Positions 36,439-45,497 of a stretch of 64,000 nucleotides of DNA are shown piece by piece. Under the pieces are notes generated by a model, which was given only the letters and a program-made list of their open reading frames with translations, was not told the DNA's origin and made no database searches. Numbering within the stretch: the first letter of the stretch is position 1; the number at the start of each line of letters is the position of its first letter. The translations under genes and the position numbers were made by a program. Location of the stretch: assembly GCA_036675345.1 (NCBI GenBank), contig JAKFFE010000026.1, positions 1 through 64,000 on the forward strand, written 5' to 3'. The stretch is from JALYOC01 sp036675345. Lineage in GTDB: Bacteria; Myxococcota; Myxococcia; Myxococcales; Myxococcaceae.

Positions 36439-38388
36439 ATGACCCCCCCCCGCCTGTTCCTCGCCGCGCTCTCCGCGGTCCTGCTGGCCAGCTGTGTCAC
36501 CGGCAGCAAGATCCGCGCAGACACCGAGGTGATCCAGAACGACATCGAGAAGGCCGAACGCAGCGGCGCCCGCAAGTGCGCGCCCCGCGAGCTGGCCACC
36601 GCCCGGGCGGAGCTGGACTTCGCCAACGGCGAGCTGTTCCAGGGCAACAGCTTCCGGGCCCGGGACCACATCCAGGCCGCCGACGCCGCGGTGAAGAAGG
36701 CGATGTCCCTCTCCAAGGACTGCGGCCCCAAGCAGATCCTGGTCCGGGAGCAGGACCAGGCGCCGGACAAGCGCCCCCCGGTGGTGGTCCGGATCGAAGA
36801 GACCGACACCGACAACGACGGGGTCCCGGACAAGGACGACAAGTGCCCGGACCGCGCCGAGGACAAGGACGGCTTCCAGGACGAGGACGGCTGCCCGGAG
36901 AACGACAACGATCAGGACGAGGTGCTGGACGGCAACGACAAGTGCCCCACCCTCCCCGGCCCGTTCTCCAACCAGGGCTGCCCCACCGAGACCCCCAAGG
37001 ATGCAGATGAGGATGGGGTGGTGGACGCGATGGACAAGTGTCCCGGCCAGAAGGAGGACAAGGACGGCTTCGAGGACGACGACGGCTGCCCGGACCTGGA
37101 CAACGACGCCGACGGGCTGATGGACGTGGCGGACAAGTGCCCCAACGCCAAGGGCCCGATCCGGGAAGAGGGCTGCCCGATCACCGATCGCGACGGGGAT
37201 GGAGTGGACGACACCGCCGATCGCTGCCCGGGTGAACCGGAGGACAAGGACGGCTTCCAGGACACCGACGGCTGCCCCGATCTGGACAACGATCAGGACG
37301 GGGTCCCCGACTCCGCGGACAAGTGTCCCAACCAGACCGGCGTCCCGGTGGCCGCCGGCTGTCCGGTGGATGATCGCGACCAGGACGGGGTGCCGGACGA
37401 CAAGGACCGCTGCCCGCTGGACGCGGAGGACAAGGACGGCTTCAAGGACGAGGACGGCTGCCCGGACTACGACAACGACCAGGACGGGATGCCGGACAAC
37501 CAGGACAAGTGCCCGGACGCCTCCGGCCCGCTCCAGAACCAGGGCTGTCCGGTCACCGACCGCGACGGCGACGGGGTGGAGGACGCCCAGGACAAGTGCC
37601 CCGGCCAGGCCGAGGACAAGGACGGATTCGAGGACGAGGACGGCTGCGCCGATCCGGACAACGACAAGGACGGCGTCCCCGATACCCAGGACAAGTGCCC
37701 CAACGACGCCGGCCCGGTGGAGGCCCAGGGCTGCGCCGACGTGGACCGTGACTCCGACGGGGTGGTGGACCGCCTGGACAAGTGCCCCACCTCCGGCGAG
37801 GACCGGGACGGATTCGAGGACGACGACGGTTGCGCCGATCCGGACAACGACAAGGACGGCGTCCCGGACGTGGCGGACAAGTGCCCCAACGACCTGGGGC
37901 TGGTGGAGAACTTCGGCTGCCCCGACGCGGACAAGGACGGGGACGGGGTGGTGGACCGCCAGGACAAGTGTCCGGAGGAGTTCGGGCGCGACGGCAAGGG
38001 CTGCCCCAAGAAGTACAAGACGGTGGTGGTGCAGAAGAACCGGATCCAGATCAACAAGCAGATCCTGTTCGGCACCGGCTCGGCCAAGATCGTGGGCCGG
38101 GACTCCCAGGCGGTGCTGGCGGACGTCGCCCTGGCGCTGCAGGACAACCCCCAGATCAAGAAGATCCGGATCGAGGGGCACACCGACTCCGCCGGCGCGG
38201 ACGCCACCAACTTGCGGCTGTCGCAGAAGCGGGCGGACGCGGTGATGGCGGCGTTGATCCGGGCGGGAGTGGATCCGGACCGGATGACCGCGGTGGGCTT
38301 CGGCGAGGCCCAGCCGATCGCCTCCAACGCCACCAAGGCCGGCCGGGCGGAGAACCGCCGGACGGAGTTCAACATCGTCGAGCAGTAG
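36439..38388 (+). CDS. OmpA-family lipoprotein with 13 thrombospondin type-3 repeats
   Basis: A 649-residue protein in three parts. First, a lipoprotein signal (LLASC) and DUF4398-like helices (to ~115). Second, 13 calcium-binding DxDxDGVxDxxDxCP units (residues 123-~523). Third, a C-terminal OmpA peptidoglycan-binding domain (IRIEGHTDSAGADATNLRLS, AENRRTEFNIV). The acidic, Cys-containing stalk should be rigid when Ca2+ is bound and link the outer membrane to the wall. Units alternate between an EDKDGFxDxDGCP and a GPxxxxGCP spacer, so the true repeat is a pair. The second unit reads DQDEV, replacing Gly. Confidence 0.93.
   Translation: MTPPRLFLAALSAVLLASCVTGSKIRADTEVIQNDIEKAERSGARKCAPRELATARAELDFANGELFQGNSFRARDHIQAADAAVKKAMSLSKDCGPKQILVREQDQAPDKRPPVVVRIEETDTDNDGVPDKDDKCPDRAEDKDGFQDEDGCPENDNDQDEVLDGNDKCPTLPGPFSNQGCPTETPKDADEDGVVDAMDKCPGQKEDKDGFEDDDGCPDLDNDADGLMDVADKCPNAKGPIREEGCPITDRDGDGVDDTADRCPGEPEDKDGFQDTDGCPDLDNDQDGVPDSADKCPNQTGVPVAAGCPVDDRDQDGVPDDKDRCPLDAEDKDGFKDEDGCPDYDNDQDGMPDNQDKCPDASGPLQNQGCPVTDRDGDGVEDAQDKCPGQAEDKDGFEDEDGCADPDNDKDGVPDTQDKCPNDAGPVEAQGCADVDRDSDGVVDRLDKCPTSGEDRDGFEDDDGCADPDNDKDGVPDVADKCPNDLGLVENFGCPDADKDGDGVVDRQDKCPEEFGRDGKGCPKKYKTVVVQKNRIQINKQILFGTGSAKIVGRDSQAVLADVALALQDNPQIKKIRIEGHTDSAGADATNLRLSQKRADAVMAALIRAGVDPDRMTAVGFGEAQPIASNATKAGRAENRRTEFNIVEQ
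36805..38008 (+). repeat. Thrombospondin type-3 coding repeat array (about 195-base double unit)
   Basis: Thirteen related units alternate in two forms, giving roughly six and a half double units. Sequence identity between units is moderate, so this is an old repeat under protein-level selection. Confidence 0.85.
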
Positions 38389-38405
38389 GCCGCTCGCTGG
38401 GCTTG

Positions 38406-38430
38406 GCGGAGGGGGCAAGCTCCCCTCCGC
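38406..38430 (+). terminator. Strong hairpin after the OmpA gene
   Basis: GCGGAGGGG (38406-38414) pairs perfectly with CCCCTCCGC (38422-38430) around a 7-base loop, 17 bases after the stop. There is no T-run, so it may be a 3'-end stabilising hairpin rather than a classical terminator. Confidence 0.45.
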
Positions 38431-38592
38431 TGCCCGGCGATGGCGTTGGGGTCCCAAGCGAGCGGCACCTTCTGCACCGGCTGCGTGCCAAAAGTGCACC
38501 GGGCGCCGGGGAGTGCCGAGGCCACGCCCCGGGGCGGCGATGGCACGGCGTTCGCTTAGAGAGGCGGTATCCCTCCTCTCGAGCCATCCTCC

Positions 38593-39447
38593 TTGAACGC
38601 CCCGCGGTCCCTCACTTCCCCTCCGACCGAGCTGCCTCCGTACGATCCGACCGAGGAGCGTCGGAAGTTCTTCGAGCGGCTGATCCTGGCCACCGCGTTA
38701 CCCGGGGTCGCCGGCGCGGTGAATGCCAGCGGCTTTCTGGCGGTGGGGACGTACACCTCCCATGTCACCGGGCTGGTCGGCCGCTTCGGTGACGAGCTGG
38801 CCCAGGGACGGGCCCCCTCCGCCTGGCCGGCGCTGGGACTGGTGGGGTTGTTCCTGGTGGGGGCGATCACCGCCACCGGGCTGGTGGAGCGGGCCCGTCG
38901 GCTGGCCAAGGCCCGTTATGTGGCGCCCCTGCTCCTGGAGTGCGGGGTGCTGGCCAGCTTCGCGCTGTGGGCCTCGGCGCACCCGGGCAGCGCCGGCTTT
39001 GCCCTCACCGGCCTGCTGTGCTTCGCGATGGGGCTGCAAAACGCCCTGGTGACCAAGATCTCCGGTGCGGTGATCCGGACCACCCACCTCACCGGGATCA
39101 CCACCGACATCGGGATCGAACTGGTCCGCTGCTACGGGTGGATCCGGGATGAGCTGCGCCGGGAGACCAGCCTCCACAACTCCTATGCGGTGGGCCGCTC
39201 GCTGCTGGGCGGTGGGGAGTGGAAGAAGCTGCGGCTGCACCTGGTGGTGTTCGGCTCCTTCCTCTCCGGCGCGGTGCTGGGACCGGAGCTGTTCCTGGCC
39301 TTCGGACAGTGGGCGATGATCGCCCCCTGCCTGACCCTGGTCCTGCTGGCGGCGTTCGACCTGGCGCTGGGGATCCGGGGGACCGCCGAACCCCGGGCCT
39401 CCGTCCCGGAGGCGACGGTGATCCCCCTGGGCGCCGCCCGCCGCTAG
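38593..39447 (+). CDS. YoaK-family (DUF1275) membrane protein
   Basis: A 284-residue membrane protein with about six helices. GAVNASGFLAVGTYTSHVTG, CFAMGLQNALVTKISGAVI and TTHLTGITTDIGIELVR are hallmark DUF1275 motifs. The family is widespread and of unknown function. The TTG start at 38593 (MNAPRSLTSPP) is the first plausible start but lacks a clear ribosome-binding site. Confidence 0.85.
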   Translation: MNAPRSLTSPPTELPPYDPTEERRKFFERLILATALPGVAGAVNASGFLAVGTYTSHVTGLVGRFGDELAQGRAPSAWPALGLVGLFLVGAITATGLVERARRLAKARYVAPLLLECGVLASFALWASAHPGSAGFALTGLLCFAMGLQNALVTKISGAVIRTTHLTGITTDIGIELVRCYGWIRDELRRETSLHNSYAVGRSLLGGGEWKKLRLHLVVFGSFLSGAVLGPELFLAFGQWAMIAPCLTLVLLAAFDLALGIRGTAEPRASVPEATVIPLGAARR

Positions 39448-39497
39448 GGCCCGGTGGTTGCACAGTCTCCCCCCGGGTGCAGAAATGGCACCCCGCG

Positions 39498-40508
39498 ATG
39501 CCCAAACCCCCTGCCCGTCCCCTGTCCCGTGCCGCCCTGGAGGCCAGCGCCGCCGGCCAGGCGGGGTTGATCGGCAACTCCCCGCCGATGCGCCAGCTGA
39601 TGGCCAGGCTGGAGAGAATCTCCCGCTACCGGGCCAACGTGCTGCTGTTGGGCGAGAGCGGGACCGGCAAGGAGCTGATCGCCCGCGCGCTGCACGCCAG
39701 GGGGCCGCGGGGCGCCCAGCCGTTCGTGCCGCTCAACTGCGCCAGCCTGGGGAGGGACCTGCTGGAGAACGAGCTGTTCGGGCACGAGCGGGGGGCGTTC
39801 ACCGGCGCCCACGAGCGCAAGCTGGGGCTGTTCGAGCTGGCCGACGGGGGCACCCTGTTCCTGGACGAGATCGCGGAGATGGATCTCTCCACCCAGGCCA
39901 AGCTGCTGCGGGTGCTGGAGCGCAGCGAGTTCCGGCGGGTGGGCGGGACCGAGAAGGTGAAGGTGGATCTGAGCCTGATCGCCGCCACCAACCGCAGCCT
40001 CCCCGACGCGATCGCCGCCGGCCGGTTCCGCGAGGATCTCTACTACCGGCTCAAGGTGGTGACGGTGGTGGTGCCCTCCCTGCGCGACCGCCGGGAGGAC
40101 ATCCCGGCGCTGGTCGAACATTTCGTGGCCGACTTCAACCGCCGCAACGGCCAGCGGATCACCGGCCTCTCCCCCGCCGCGCTGCAGCGGCTGCTGGACC
40201 ACTCCTGGCCGGGCAACGTCCGCGAGCTGAAGAACACCGTGGAGAGCGCCGCGGTGCTGGCCAATTCCAACACCGTGGGTCCGGAGAACCTGGAGCTGGG
40301 CCGGACCGTGCCGGTCTCCCCCGCCGGGGAGGGGATCCTGATCCCCCTGGACGCCACCCTGGCGGAGGCGGAGCGGCTGATCATCGCCACCCAGCTGCGG
40401 CGTTCCCGCACCCGCGCCGAGGCGGCCGCCAGGCTGGGGGTGGGGTTGCGCACGCTCTACAACAAGCTGCGCCAATACGGCCCCGGGTTTCCCGGGCTGG
40501 AGGAGTAG
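39498..40508 (+). CDS. Sigma-54-dependent transcriptional activator without receiver domain
   Basis: A 336-residue AAA+ activator: Walker A GESGTGKE, GAFTGA, FLDEIAEMD, WPGNVRELKN. A Fis-type HTH (RTRAEAAARLGVGLRTLYNK) is at the C-terminus. The N-terminus holds only ~25 residues before the AAA+ domain, so no sensor or receiver domain is present. It lies 7 bases upstream of the hybrid kinase gene. Possibly that kinase signals through another protein, or the activator is constitutive or bound by partners. ATG 39498 gives a clean start. Confidence 0.92.
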   Translation: MPKPPARPLSRAALEASAAGQAGLIGNSPPMRQLMARLERISRYRANVLLLGESGTGKELIARALHARGPRGAQPFVPLNCASLGRDLLENELFGHERGAFTGAHERKLGLFELADGGTLFLDEIAEMDLSTQAKLLRVLERSEFRRVGGTEKVKVDLSLIAATNRSLPDAIAAGRFREDLYYRLKVVTVVVPSLRDRREDIPALVEHFVADFNRRNGQRITGLSPAALQRLLDHSWPGNVRELKNTVESAAVLANSNTVGPENLELGRTVPVSPAGEGILIPLDATLAEAERLIIATQLRRSRTRAEAAARLGVGLRTLYNKLRQYGPGFPGLEE

Positions 40509-40515
40509 CTGCGCT

Positions 40516-43500
40516 ATGCTTCCCCCTTCCCAAGGGGGGAATCTGAGCACTGCCGCCACGCCCCACAGCAGCGACCCGGCCGCCAAGCAGGGGCCCGAGA
40601 TGCGGCAGCGGATCCGGGACTTCGACTGGGCCCACAGCCCACTGGGGCCCCGCGAGTCGTGGCCTCCCACCCTCCAGGCGGCGGTGAACATCGCCCTGGG
40701 GTCGCGCTTCGGGATGGGGGTGTTGTGGGGCCCCGAACGGGTGCAGATCTACAACGACGCCTACGTCCCGATCTTCGCCCAGAAGCACCCCGCCTCCCTG
40801 GGACAGCGGGCCCGCGACTGCTGGACGGACATCTGGGACCAGATCGACCCGATGTTCACCGCGGTGGAGCAGACCGGAGAGGCCAACTTCCTCGCCGATC
40901 AGCTGATGCTGATCAACAAGCGGGGCCAGCCGGAGGAGTGCTACTTCACCTTCTCCTACAGCCCGATCTTCGGTGACGAGGGGCGGGTGGACGGGATCTT
41001 CGTCTCCGCGCTGGAGACCTCCCCCGGGGTGCTGGCCGAGCGGCGCCAGCACACCCTGCAGCAGATGGCCCAGGTGGTGACCGACGGGCTCTCGCCGGAG
41101 CAGGCCCTGGCGCGGTGCGCGGCGCCGCTGGCCAACAACCCCTCGGACGTCCCCGGGGCGGTGATCTACATGATGGAGCCGGGCGCCCGGTCGGTGCGGC
41201 GGGTGTTCCAGCAGGGCCCCCTGGGCGCACCGGAGCGGTTGTCCTTGGAGCCCGCCGACGCCTCCCCCTGGGCCCATCCGGTGCGGCAGGTGCTGGCCCA
41301 ACGCCGGCCGCTGCGCCAGACCCTGGAGGGGTCGGACCGGGAGCTGCTCTGGCTGCCGCTGTGTGTGCCGGGGGAGAACGGTCCCTGCGCGCTGTTGGGG
41401 GTGGGGATCTCCCCGCTGCTCCCCTGGGAGTCCGACTACCAGTTCTTCCTCCACCGGGTGGGCGAGGCCCTGCTGGCCACCCTGAACCGGGTGGCCACGG
41501 TGACCAAGCTGGTCCAGGAGCGGATCGCGGTCCTGGAGCGGATGACCGACGGGTTCTACGCCACCGATCGGGATTGGCGGATCACCTACGTCAACGCCGC
41601 CATGGAGCGGTACATGCGGCTGCCCCGCGAGCAGCTGGTGGGACGACGGATGTGGGATGTGGTCCCGGCGTTGGAGGGAGGTGAACTCCACCAACGCTAC
41701 GCCCGGGCGATGCTCACCCAGGAGGCGGACGAGTTCGAAAGCGCCGCCACTGTCCGCGGTCAGCTGGCCCGGATCTACGTCTATCCCTCCGCGGAGGGGA
41801 TCTCCGTCTTCTTCCGGGATCTCTCCACCCTGCGGGAGGCCGAACAACAGGTGAAGGAGAGCGAACAGCGCTACTGGACCCTGTTCCAGAACAGCCCGCT
41901 GCCGATGTGGCTCTATGACCGCCAGACCTTGCGCTTCCTGGAGGTGAACCGGGCCGCCACCGAGCTCTACGGCTACACCCCCGACGAGTTCCGGACGATG
42001 ACCATCAAGGACATCCGTCCCCCGGAGGAGCTCCCCAGACTGCAAGAGGCGCTGGCCCGGTCCATCGATCAGCGCTCCTCGGCGGAGCTCTTCATCCACC
42101 GCTACAAGGATGGGTCGCTGCACCCGGTGGAGATCAGCTCCCACGCGCTGCAGCTTCCCGGCGGCAAGGCCCAGCTGGTGATCGCCAGCGACATCACCGC
42201 CCAGGTGGAGGCGGCAGCCCGGCTCAAGGAGGCCCACCGGCTGACCGCCGCCCTGGTGCACAGCGCCCCGGTGGCGATCGTCGCCTGCGATCCCGAGCTG
42301 CGGGTCACCAGCTGGAACCCCGCCGCCGAGCGGCTGTTCGGCTGGGGCGCGGCGGAGGTCCTGGGCCGACCGCTGCCGTTCCTCCCCGAGGACGAGGAGG
42401 AGGAGACCCGGCAGCGGATCCGGCGCGAGTTCCAGACCGGGGTCCCCACCGACGGGGTGGAGGTGCGCTGCCGGCATCGGGACGGGTCTGGGCTGTACGT
42501 GCTGCTCTCCAGTGCGCTGCTCCACGACGACCAGGGGCAGATCAACGGCCGGGTGGCCTTCATGGTGGACCTCAGCGAGCGCCGGCAGCTGGAGGAGCAG
42601 CTGCTGCACGCCCAGAAGATGGACGCCATCGGCCAGCTGGCGGGCGGGATCGCCCATGACTTCAACAACCTGCTGGCGGTGATCCTGGCCAACATCCGGA
42701 TCTGTGGCAGCGCCCTGCCTCCGGACTCTGAGGAGCGGCAGTGCGCCCTGGACGCGCAGAACGCCGGCGAACGGGCGGCGGTGCTCACCCGGCAGCTGTT
42801 GACCTTCAGCCGTCGGCAGACGGTGGACACCCAGCCGCTGCGGGTGGACGACGCGGTCCGCGCCGCGGAGCGGATGCTGCGCCCGCTGATCCGCGCCGAC
42901 ATCCAGCTGGTCACCCAGCTGGACTCGGGGCCCCACTTCATCCTCGCCGACCCCGGCCAGTTCGAGCAGGTGCTGGTCAACCTGGTGGTCAACGCCCGGG
43001 ACGCCATGCCCCGGGGCGGGCAGCTGACCCTGGCCACCTCCCTGCTGGAGCTGCCGGAGCTGATCGGCAGCGTGCGCCCCGGCCGGTACGTGCAGCTGGA
43101 GGTCTCGGACACCGGCACCGGGATGGACGAGAGCACCCGGCGGCGGGTGTTTGAACCCTTCTTCACCACCAAGCCCCAGGGCCAGGGAACCGGGCTGGGG
43201 CTGGCCACCGCGTATGGGATCATCAACCAGTGGGGCGGCTCGATCCGGGTCCGGAGCACGGTGGGGGTGGGCACCACCTTCACCCTGCTGTTTCCGGTGG
43301 AGGAGCAGGCCCGGGAGCTGGCCCCCTCCGCTTCCGCCTCCGCCGCGCCGCCCTCCCTGGGGGGCAAGGAGACCGTGCTGGTGGTGGAGGACGAGCGGCT
43401 GGTGCGGGTGGCGGTCCGCCGGCAGCTGGAGCGCGCCGGCTACCGGGTGCTGGAGGCCTCCAACGGGGTGGAGGCGCTGCGGCTGTTCGAGGAGCGCCAG

Positions 43501-43761
43501 GCGGAGATCGACCTCGTCCTCAGCGACCTGATGATGCCGCAGCTGGGCGGCCGCGAGCTGGCGGCCCAGCTGGAGCGGCGCTGGCCCGGGGTCCGGCTGC
43601 TGTTCATGTCCGGCTACGACCGGGAGGGAGCGGAGAGCGGGATCGAAGGATTGCTGGAGGTGGACCTGCGCAAGCCGTTCGCCCCCACCGAACTGCTGGA
43701 GGCGGTGCGGCGGCGGCTGGATGGTCCGAGGCATCAGGCCCGGGAACCGGAGCCGAGCTAG
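40516..43761 (+). CDS. Multi-PAS hybrid sensor histidine kinase
   Basis: A 1081-residue soluble kinase. An N-terminal PAS-like domain (~30-175) and a GAF-like region are followed by PAS domains near 340, 450 and 575. The H-box (MDAIGQLAGGIAHDFNN) starts at 702, with His near 714. The ATPase has NLVVNARDAMP and DTGTGMD, then GTGLGLA. A C-terminal receiver from ~951 has VLSDLMMPQLGG. No membrane helix is evident, so it senses an internal signal. It probably forms an operon with the sigma-54 activator. The stop overlaps the convergent gene by 4 bases. Confidence 0.93.
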   Translation: MLPPSQGGNLSTAATPHSSDPAAKQGPEMRQRIRDFDWAHSPLGPRESWPPTLQAAVNIALGSRFGMGVLWGPERVQIYNDAYVPIFAQKHPASLGQRARDCWTDIWDQIDPMFTAVEQTGEANFLADQLMLINKRGQPEECYFTFSYSPIFGDEGRVDGIFVSALETSPGVLAERRQHTLQQMAQVVTDGLSPEQALARCAAPLANNPSDVPGAVIYMMEPGARSVRRVFQQGPLGAPERLSLEPADASPWAHPVRQVLAQRRPLRQTLEGSDRELLWLPLCVPGENGPCALLGVGISPLLPWESDYQFFLHRVGEALLATLNRVATVTKLVQERIAVLERMTDGFYATDRDWRITYVNAAMERYMRLPREQLVGRRMWDVVPALEGGELHQRYARAMLTQEADEFESAATVRGQLARIYVYPSAEGISVFFRDLSTLREAEQQVKESEQRYWTLFQNSPLPMWLYDRQTLRFLEVNRAATELYGYTPDEFRTMTIKDIRPPEELPRLQEALARSIDQRSSAELFIHRYKDGSLHPVEISSHALQLPGGKAQLVIASDITAQVEAAARLKEAHRLTAALVHSAPVAIVACDPELRVTSWNPAAERLFGWGAAEVLGRPLPFLPEDEEEETRQRIRREFQTGVPTDGVEVRCRHRDGSGLYVLLSSALLHDDQGQINGRVAFMVDLSERRQLEEQLLHAQKMDAIGQLAGGIAHDFNNLLAVILANIRICGSALPPDSEERQCALDAQNAGERAAVLTRQLLTFSRRQTVDTQPLRVDDAVRAAERMLRPLIRADIQLVTQLDSGPHFILADPGQFEQVLVNLVVNARDAMPRGGQLTLATSLLELPELIGSVRPGRYVQLEVSDTGTGMDESTRRRVFEPFFTTKPQGQGTGLGLATAYGIINQWGGSIRVRSTVGVGTTFTLLFPVEEQARELAPSASASAAPPSLGGKETVLVVEDERLVRVAVRRQLERAGYRVLEASNGVEALRLFEERQAEIDLVLSDLMMPQLGGRELAAQLERRWPGVRLLFMSGYDREGAESGIEGLLEVDLRKPFAPTELLEAVRRRLDGPRHQAREPEPS

Positions 43762-44594
43762 CCGCGCACCCGGCTGCGGGCGGCGCCGCCCACGGCCCCC
43801 TCGCTCTCGATGGGGGCGATCGGCTCCAGGGAGAGGGTGGAGTAGACCTCGTGCTCCTTGGCGGAGGCCTGCACCGCCTCCACCCCGGTGAGCAGATCGT
43901 CCAGCTGTTCCCCCAGCTGATCCGGGCTGGCCATGGTCAGGATCTGATCGCGCAGTAGCCGCACCGAGTTCTCGATCAGGTTCATCTGTCCGCGGGCCCG
44001 GGCCAGGAAGTTCTGGATCTCCTTCATCATCTCCATCCGCTTGCCGATCACCGCCGCGTTCTTCCGCGCGATGTCCGCCGCACCCGGATCCTGGAGGTTC
44101 TTGATCAGGTTGTTCTGCACGTCCTGCTGCCGCTGCAGGTCCCGGGTGTCGGTGGAGGCCAGGTAGGTCTCGGCCCGCACGCAGGCCGCGGCCAGGTTCA
44201 CGAAGTGGGTGTTCAGCTGGTTCATCTTGTCCAGCTCCGGCTGCAGCACGATCACCTGGAAGCTGGGGTTCTGCTGCATGTCCCGGCCGATCTCCTTGCG
44301 CAGCTCATCCAGCGCGTGCGCCCGGGCCCACTCCCGCTCCGGGAGGGTGTCCATCAGCTTGGCGATCTTCTCCCGCTCCTTCTTCTCCCGCTCCTCCCGG
44401 GCCTCGCGGTTCACCAGCCGCTGGAAGGGCTTGGTGTCCGGGCCGAACAACAGCCACATCGTCTCCAGGCCCAGCGCCACCGCGCCGATCACATACTCCC
44501 CGGTCATCAGGCTGGCCGCCGCCGCCCCTCCCAGCAGGGAGAGGTTGTAGGCGTTGAGGAAGGCCGCCTTGAGATAGCTGGGACGCTCGTCCAT
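43758..44594 (-). CDS. Membrane-anchored coiled-coil protein of unknown function
   Basis: A 278-residue protein. The N-terminal ~50 residues hold one or two hydrophobic helices (LSLLGGAAAASLMTGEYVIGAVALGLETMWLLFG). A charged, helical cytoplasmic region follows (EAREEREKKEREKIAKLMD; FLARARGQMNLIENSVRLLR). I do not recognise a named family. It lies 24 bases after the ABC ATPase, as last gene of the operon. A role as accessory or output subunit of that transporter is plausible. Confidence 0.8.
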   Translation of the reverse strand: MDERPSYLKAAFLNAYNLSLLGGAAAASLMTGEYVIGAVALGLETMWLLFGPDTKPFQRLVNREAREEREKKEREKIAKLMDTLPEREWARAHALDELRKEIGRDMQQNPSFQVIVLQPELDKMNQLNTHFVNLAAACVRAETYLASTDTRDLQRQQDVQNNLIKNLQDPGAADIARKNAAVIGKRMEMMKEIQNFLARARGQMNLIENSVRLLRDQILTMASPDQLGEQLDDLLTGVEAVQASAKEHEVYSTLSLEPIAPIESEGAVGGAARSRVRG

Positions 44595-44618
44595 TTCGTT
44601 CGCTCGCCGAAAAGAGGC

Positions 44619-45497
44619 CTACAGCCCCAGGCGGACGTTCCCCTTCACGTCCAGCTTGTGGAGGACGTCGAGCAGGTGGTTCTCGACCTCCTTGAACCGC
44701 GGCGACTGCTTCACCATCGGCGAGCGATCCTCGAAGTGCGGGACCTCGATCCGGTGCAGCACCTTGGCCGGGCGGTGGGAGAGCACGTAGATCACGTCCG
44801 CCAGGTACACCGCTTCGCTGATGTCGTGGGTCACGAACAGCACGGTGTTGTCCTGTTTCTTGAGCACATCCAGGATCAGGGTCTGCATCCCGAACCGGGT
44901 CTGGGGATCCAGGGCCCCGAAGGGTTCGTCCATCAGCAGGATCTTGGGGTGGTTGATCAAGCTGCGGGCAATCGCCACCCGCTGCTTCATCCCGCCGGAG
45001 AGCTGCTTGGGGTAGGCGTCGGCGAAGTCCTTCAGGCCCACCTGGGCCAGGATCTCCAACGACCGCTGCTTCCGCTCCTCGGCGGGGACCCCGGCCAGCT
45101 TCAGCCCGTACTCCACGTTCTTGCGCACGGTGAGCCAGGCGAAGGAGGTGTAGCTTTGGAACACCATCCCCCGGTCGCGGCCGGTCCCGGAGATGGGCTG
45201 CCCGTCGATCAGCAGGGTGCCCGAGTCCGGGGTGTACAGCCCGGCGATCGCCTTGAGGACGGTGCTCTTGCCGCAGCCAGAGGGCCCCAGCACCACCGCC
45301 AGCTCCCCCACCCCCGGCTTGTTGGCCAGGGTGATGTCCACCCCCTCCACCGCCTGGACCACCTTGCCGGCGCGGTCCACGTAGCTCATGAACAGGTCGC
45401 GGATCTCCAGCTTGGGGACCGAACCGGCGGCGAAGCCACCGGAGGCCGCCTCCGCCTGGGACAGCGCCGTGGCGCTGGGACTGATCGGCTCAGACAT
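44619..45497 (-). CDS. ABC importer ATPase (nitrate/sulfonate/taurine type)
   Basis: A 292-residue ATPase: Walker A GPSGCGKS, Q-loop FQSYTSF, signature LSGGMKQRVAIA, Walker B ILLMDEPFGALD, and the switch His in FVTHDIS. It closely resembles TauB/SsuB/NrtD proteins. An N-terminal ~28-residue Ser/Ala-rich extension precedes the fold. It overlaps the permease gene by 8 bases. Confidence 0.94.
   Translation of the reverse strand: MSEPISPSATALSQAEAASGGFAAGSVPKLEIRDLFMSYVDRAGKVVQAVEGVDITLANKPGVGELAVVLGPSGCGKSTVLKAIAGLYTPDSGTLLIDGQPISGTGRDRGMVFQSYTSFAWLTVRKNVEYGLKLAGVPAEERKQRSLEILAQVGLKDFADAYPKQLSGGMKQRVAIARSLINHPKILLMDEPFGALDPQTRFGMQTLILDVLKKQDNTVLFVTHDISEAVYLADVIYVLSHRPAKVLHRIEVPHFEDRSPMVKQSPRFKEVENHLLDVLHKLDVKGNVRLGL

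Noticed and set aside
36301..38499. 732-residue minus-strand ORF with Val-rich repeats
   Set aside because: Mirror image of the thrombospondin-3 repeats; no start context or family motif.
39483..39502. Sigma-54 promoter (TGGCAC...GATGC) before the activator gene
   Set aside because: GG and GC are 11 bases apart rather than 10, and the site overlaps the start codon.
40381..43734. 1117-residue minus-strand ORF
   Set aside because: Antisense to the hybrid histidine kinase, whose domains are complete; composition is that of a shadow frame.
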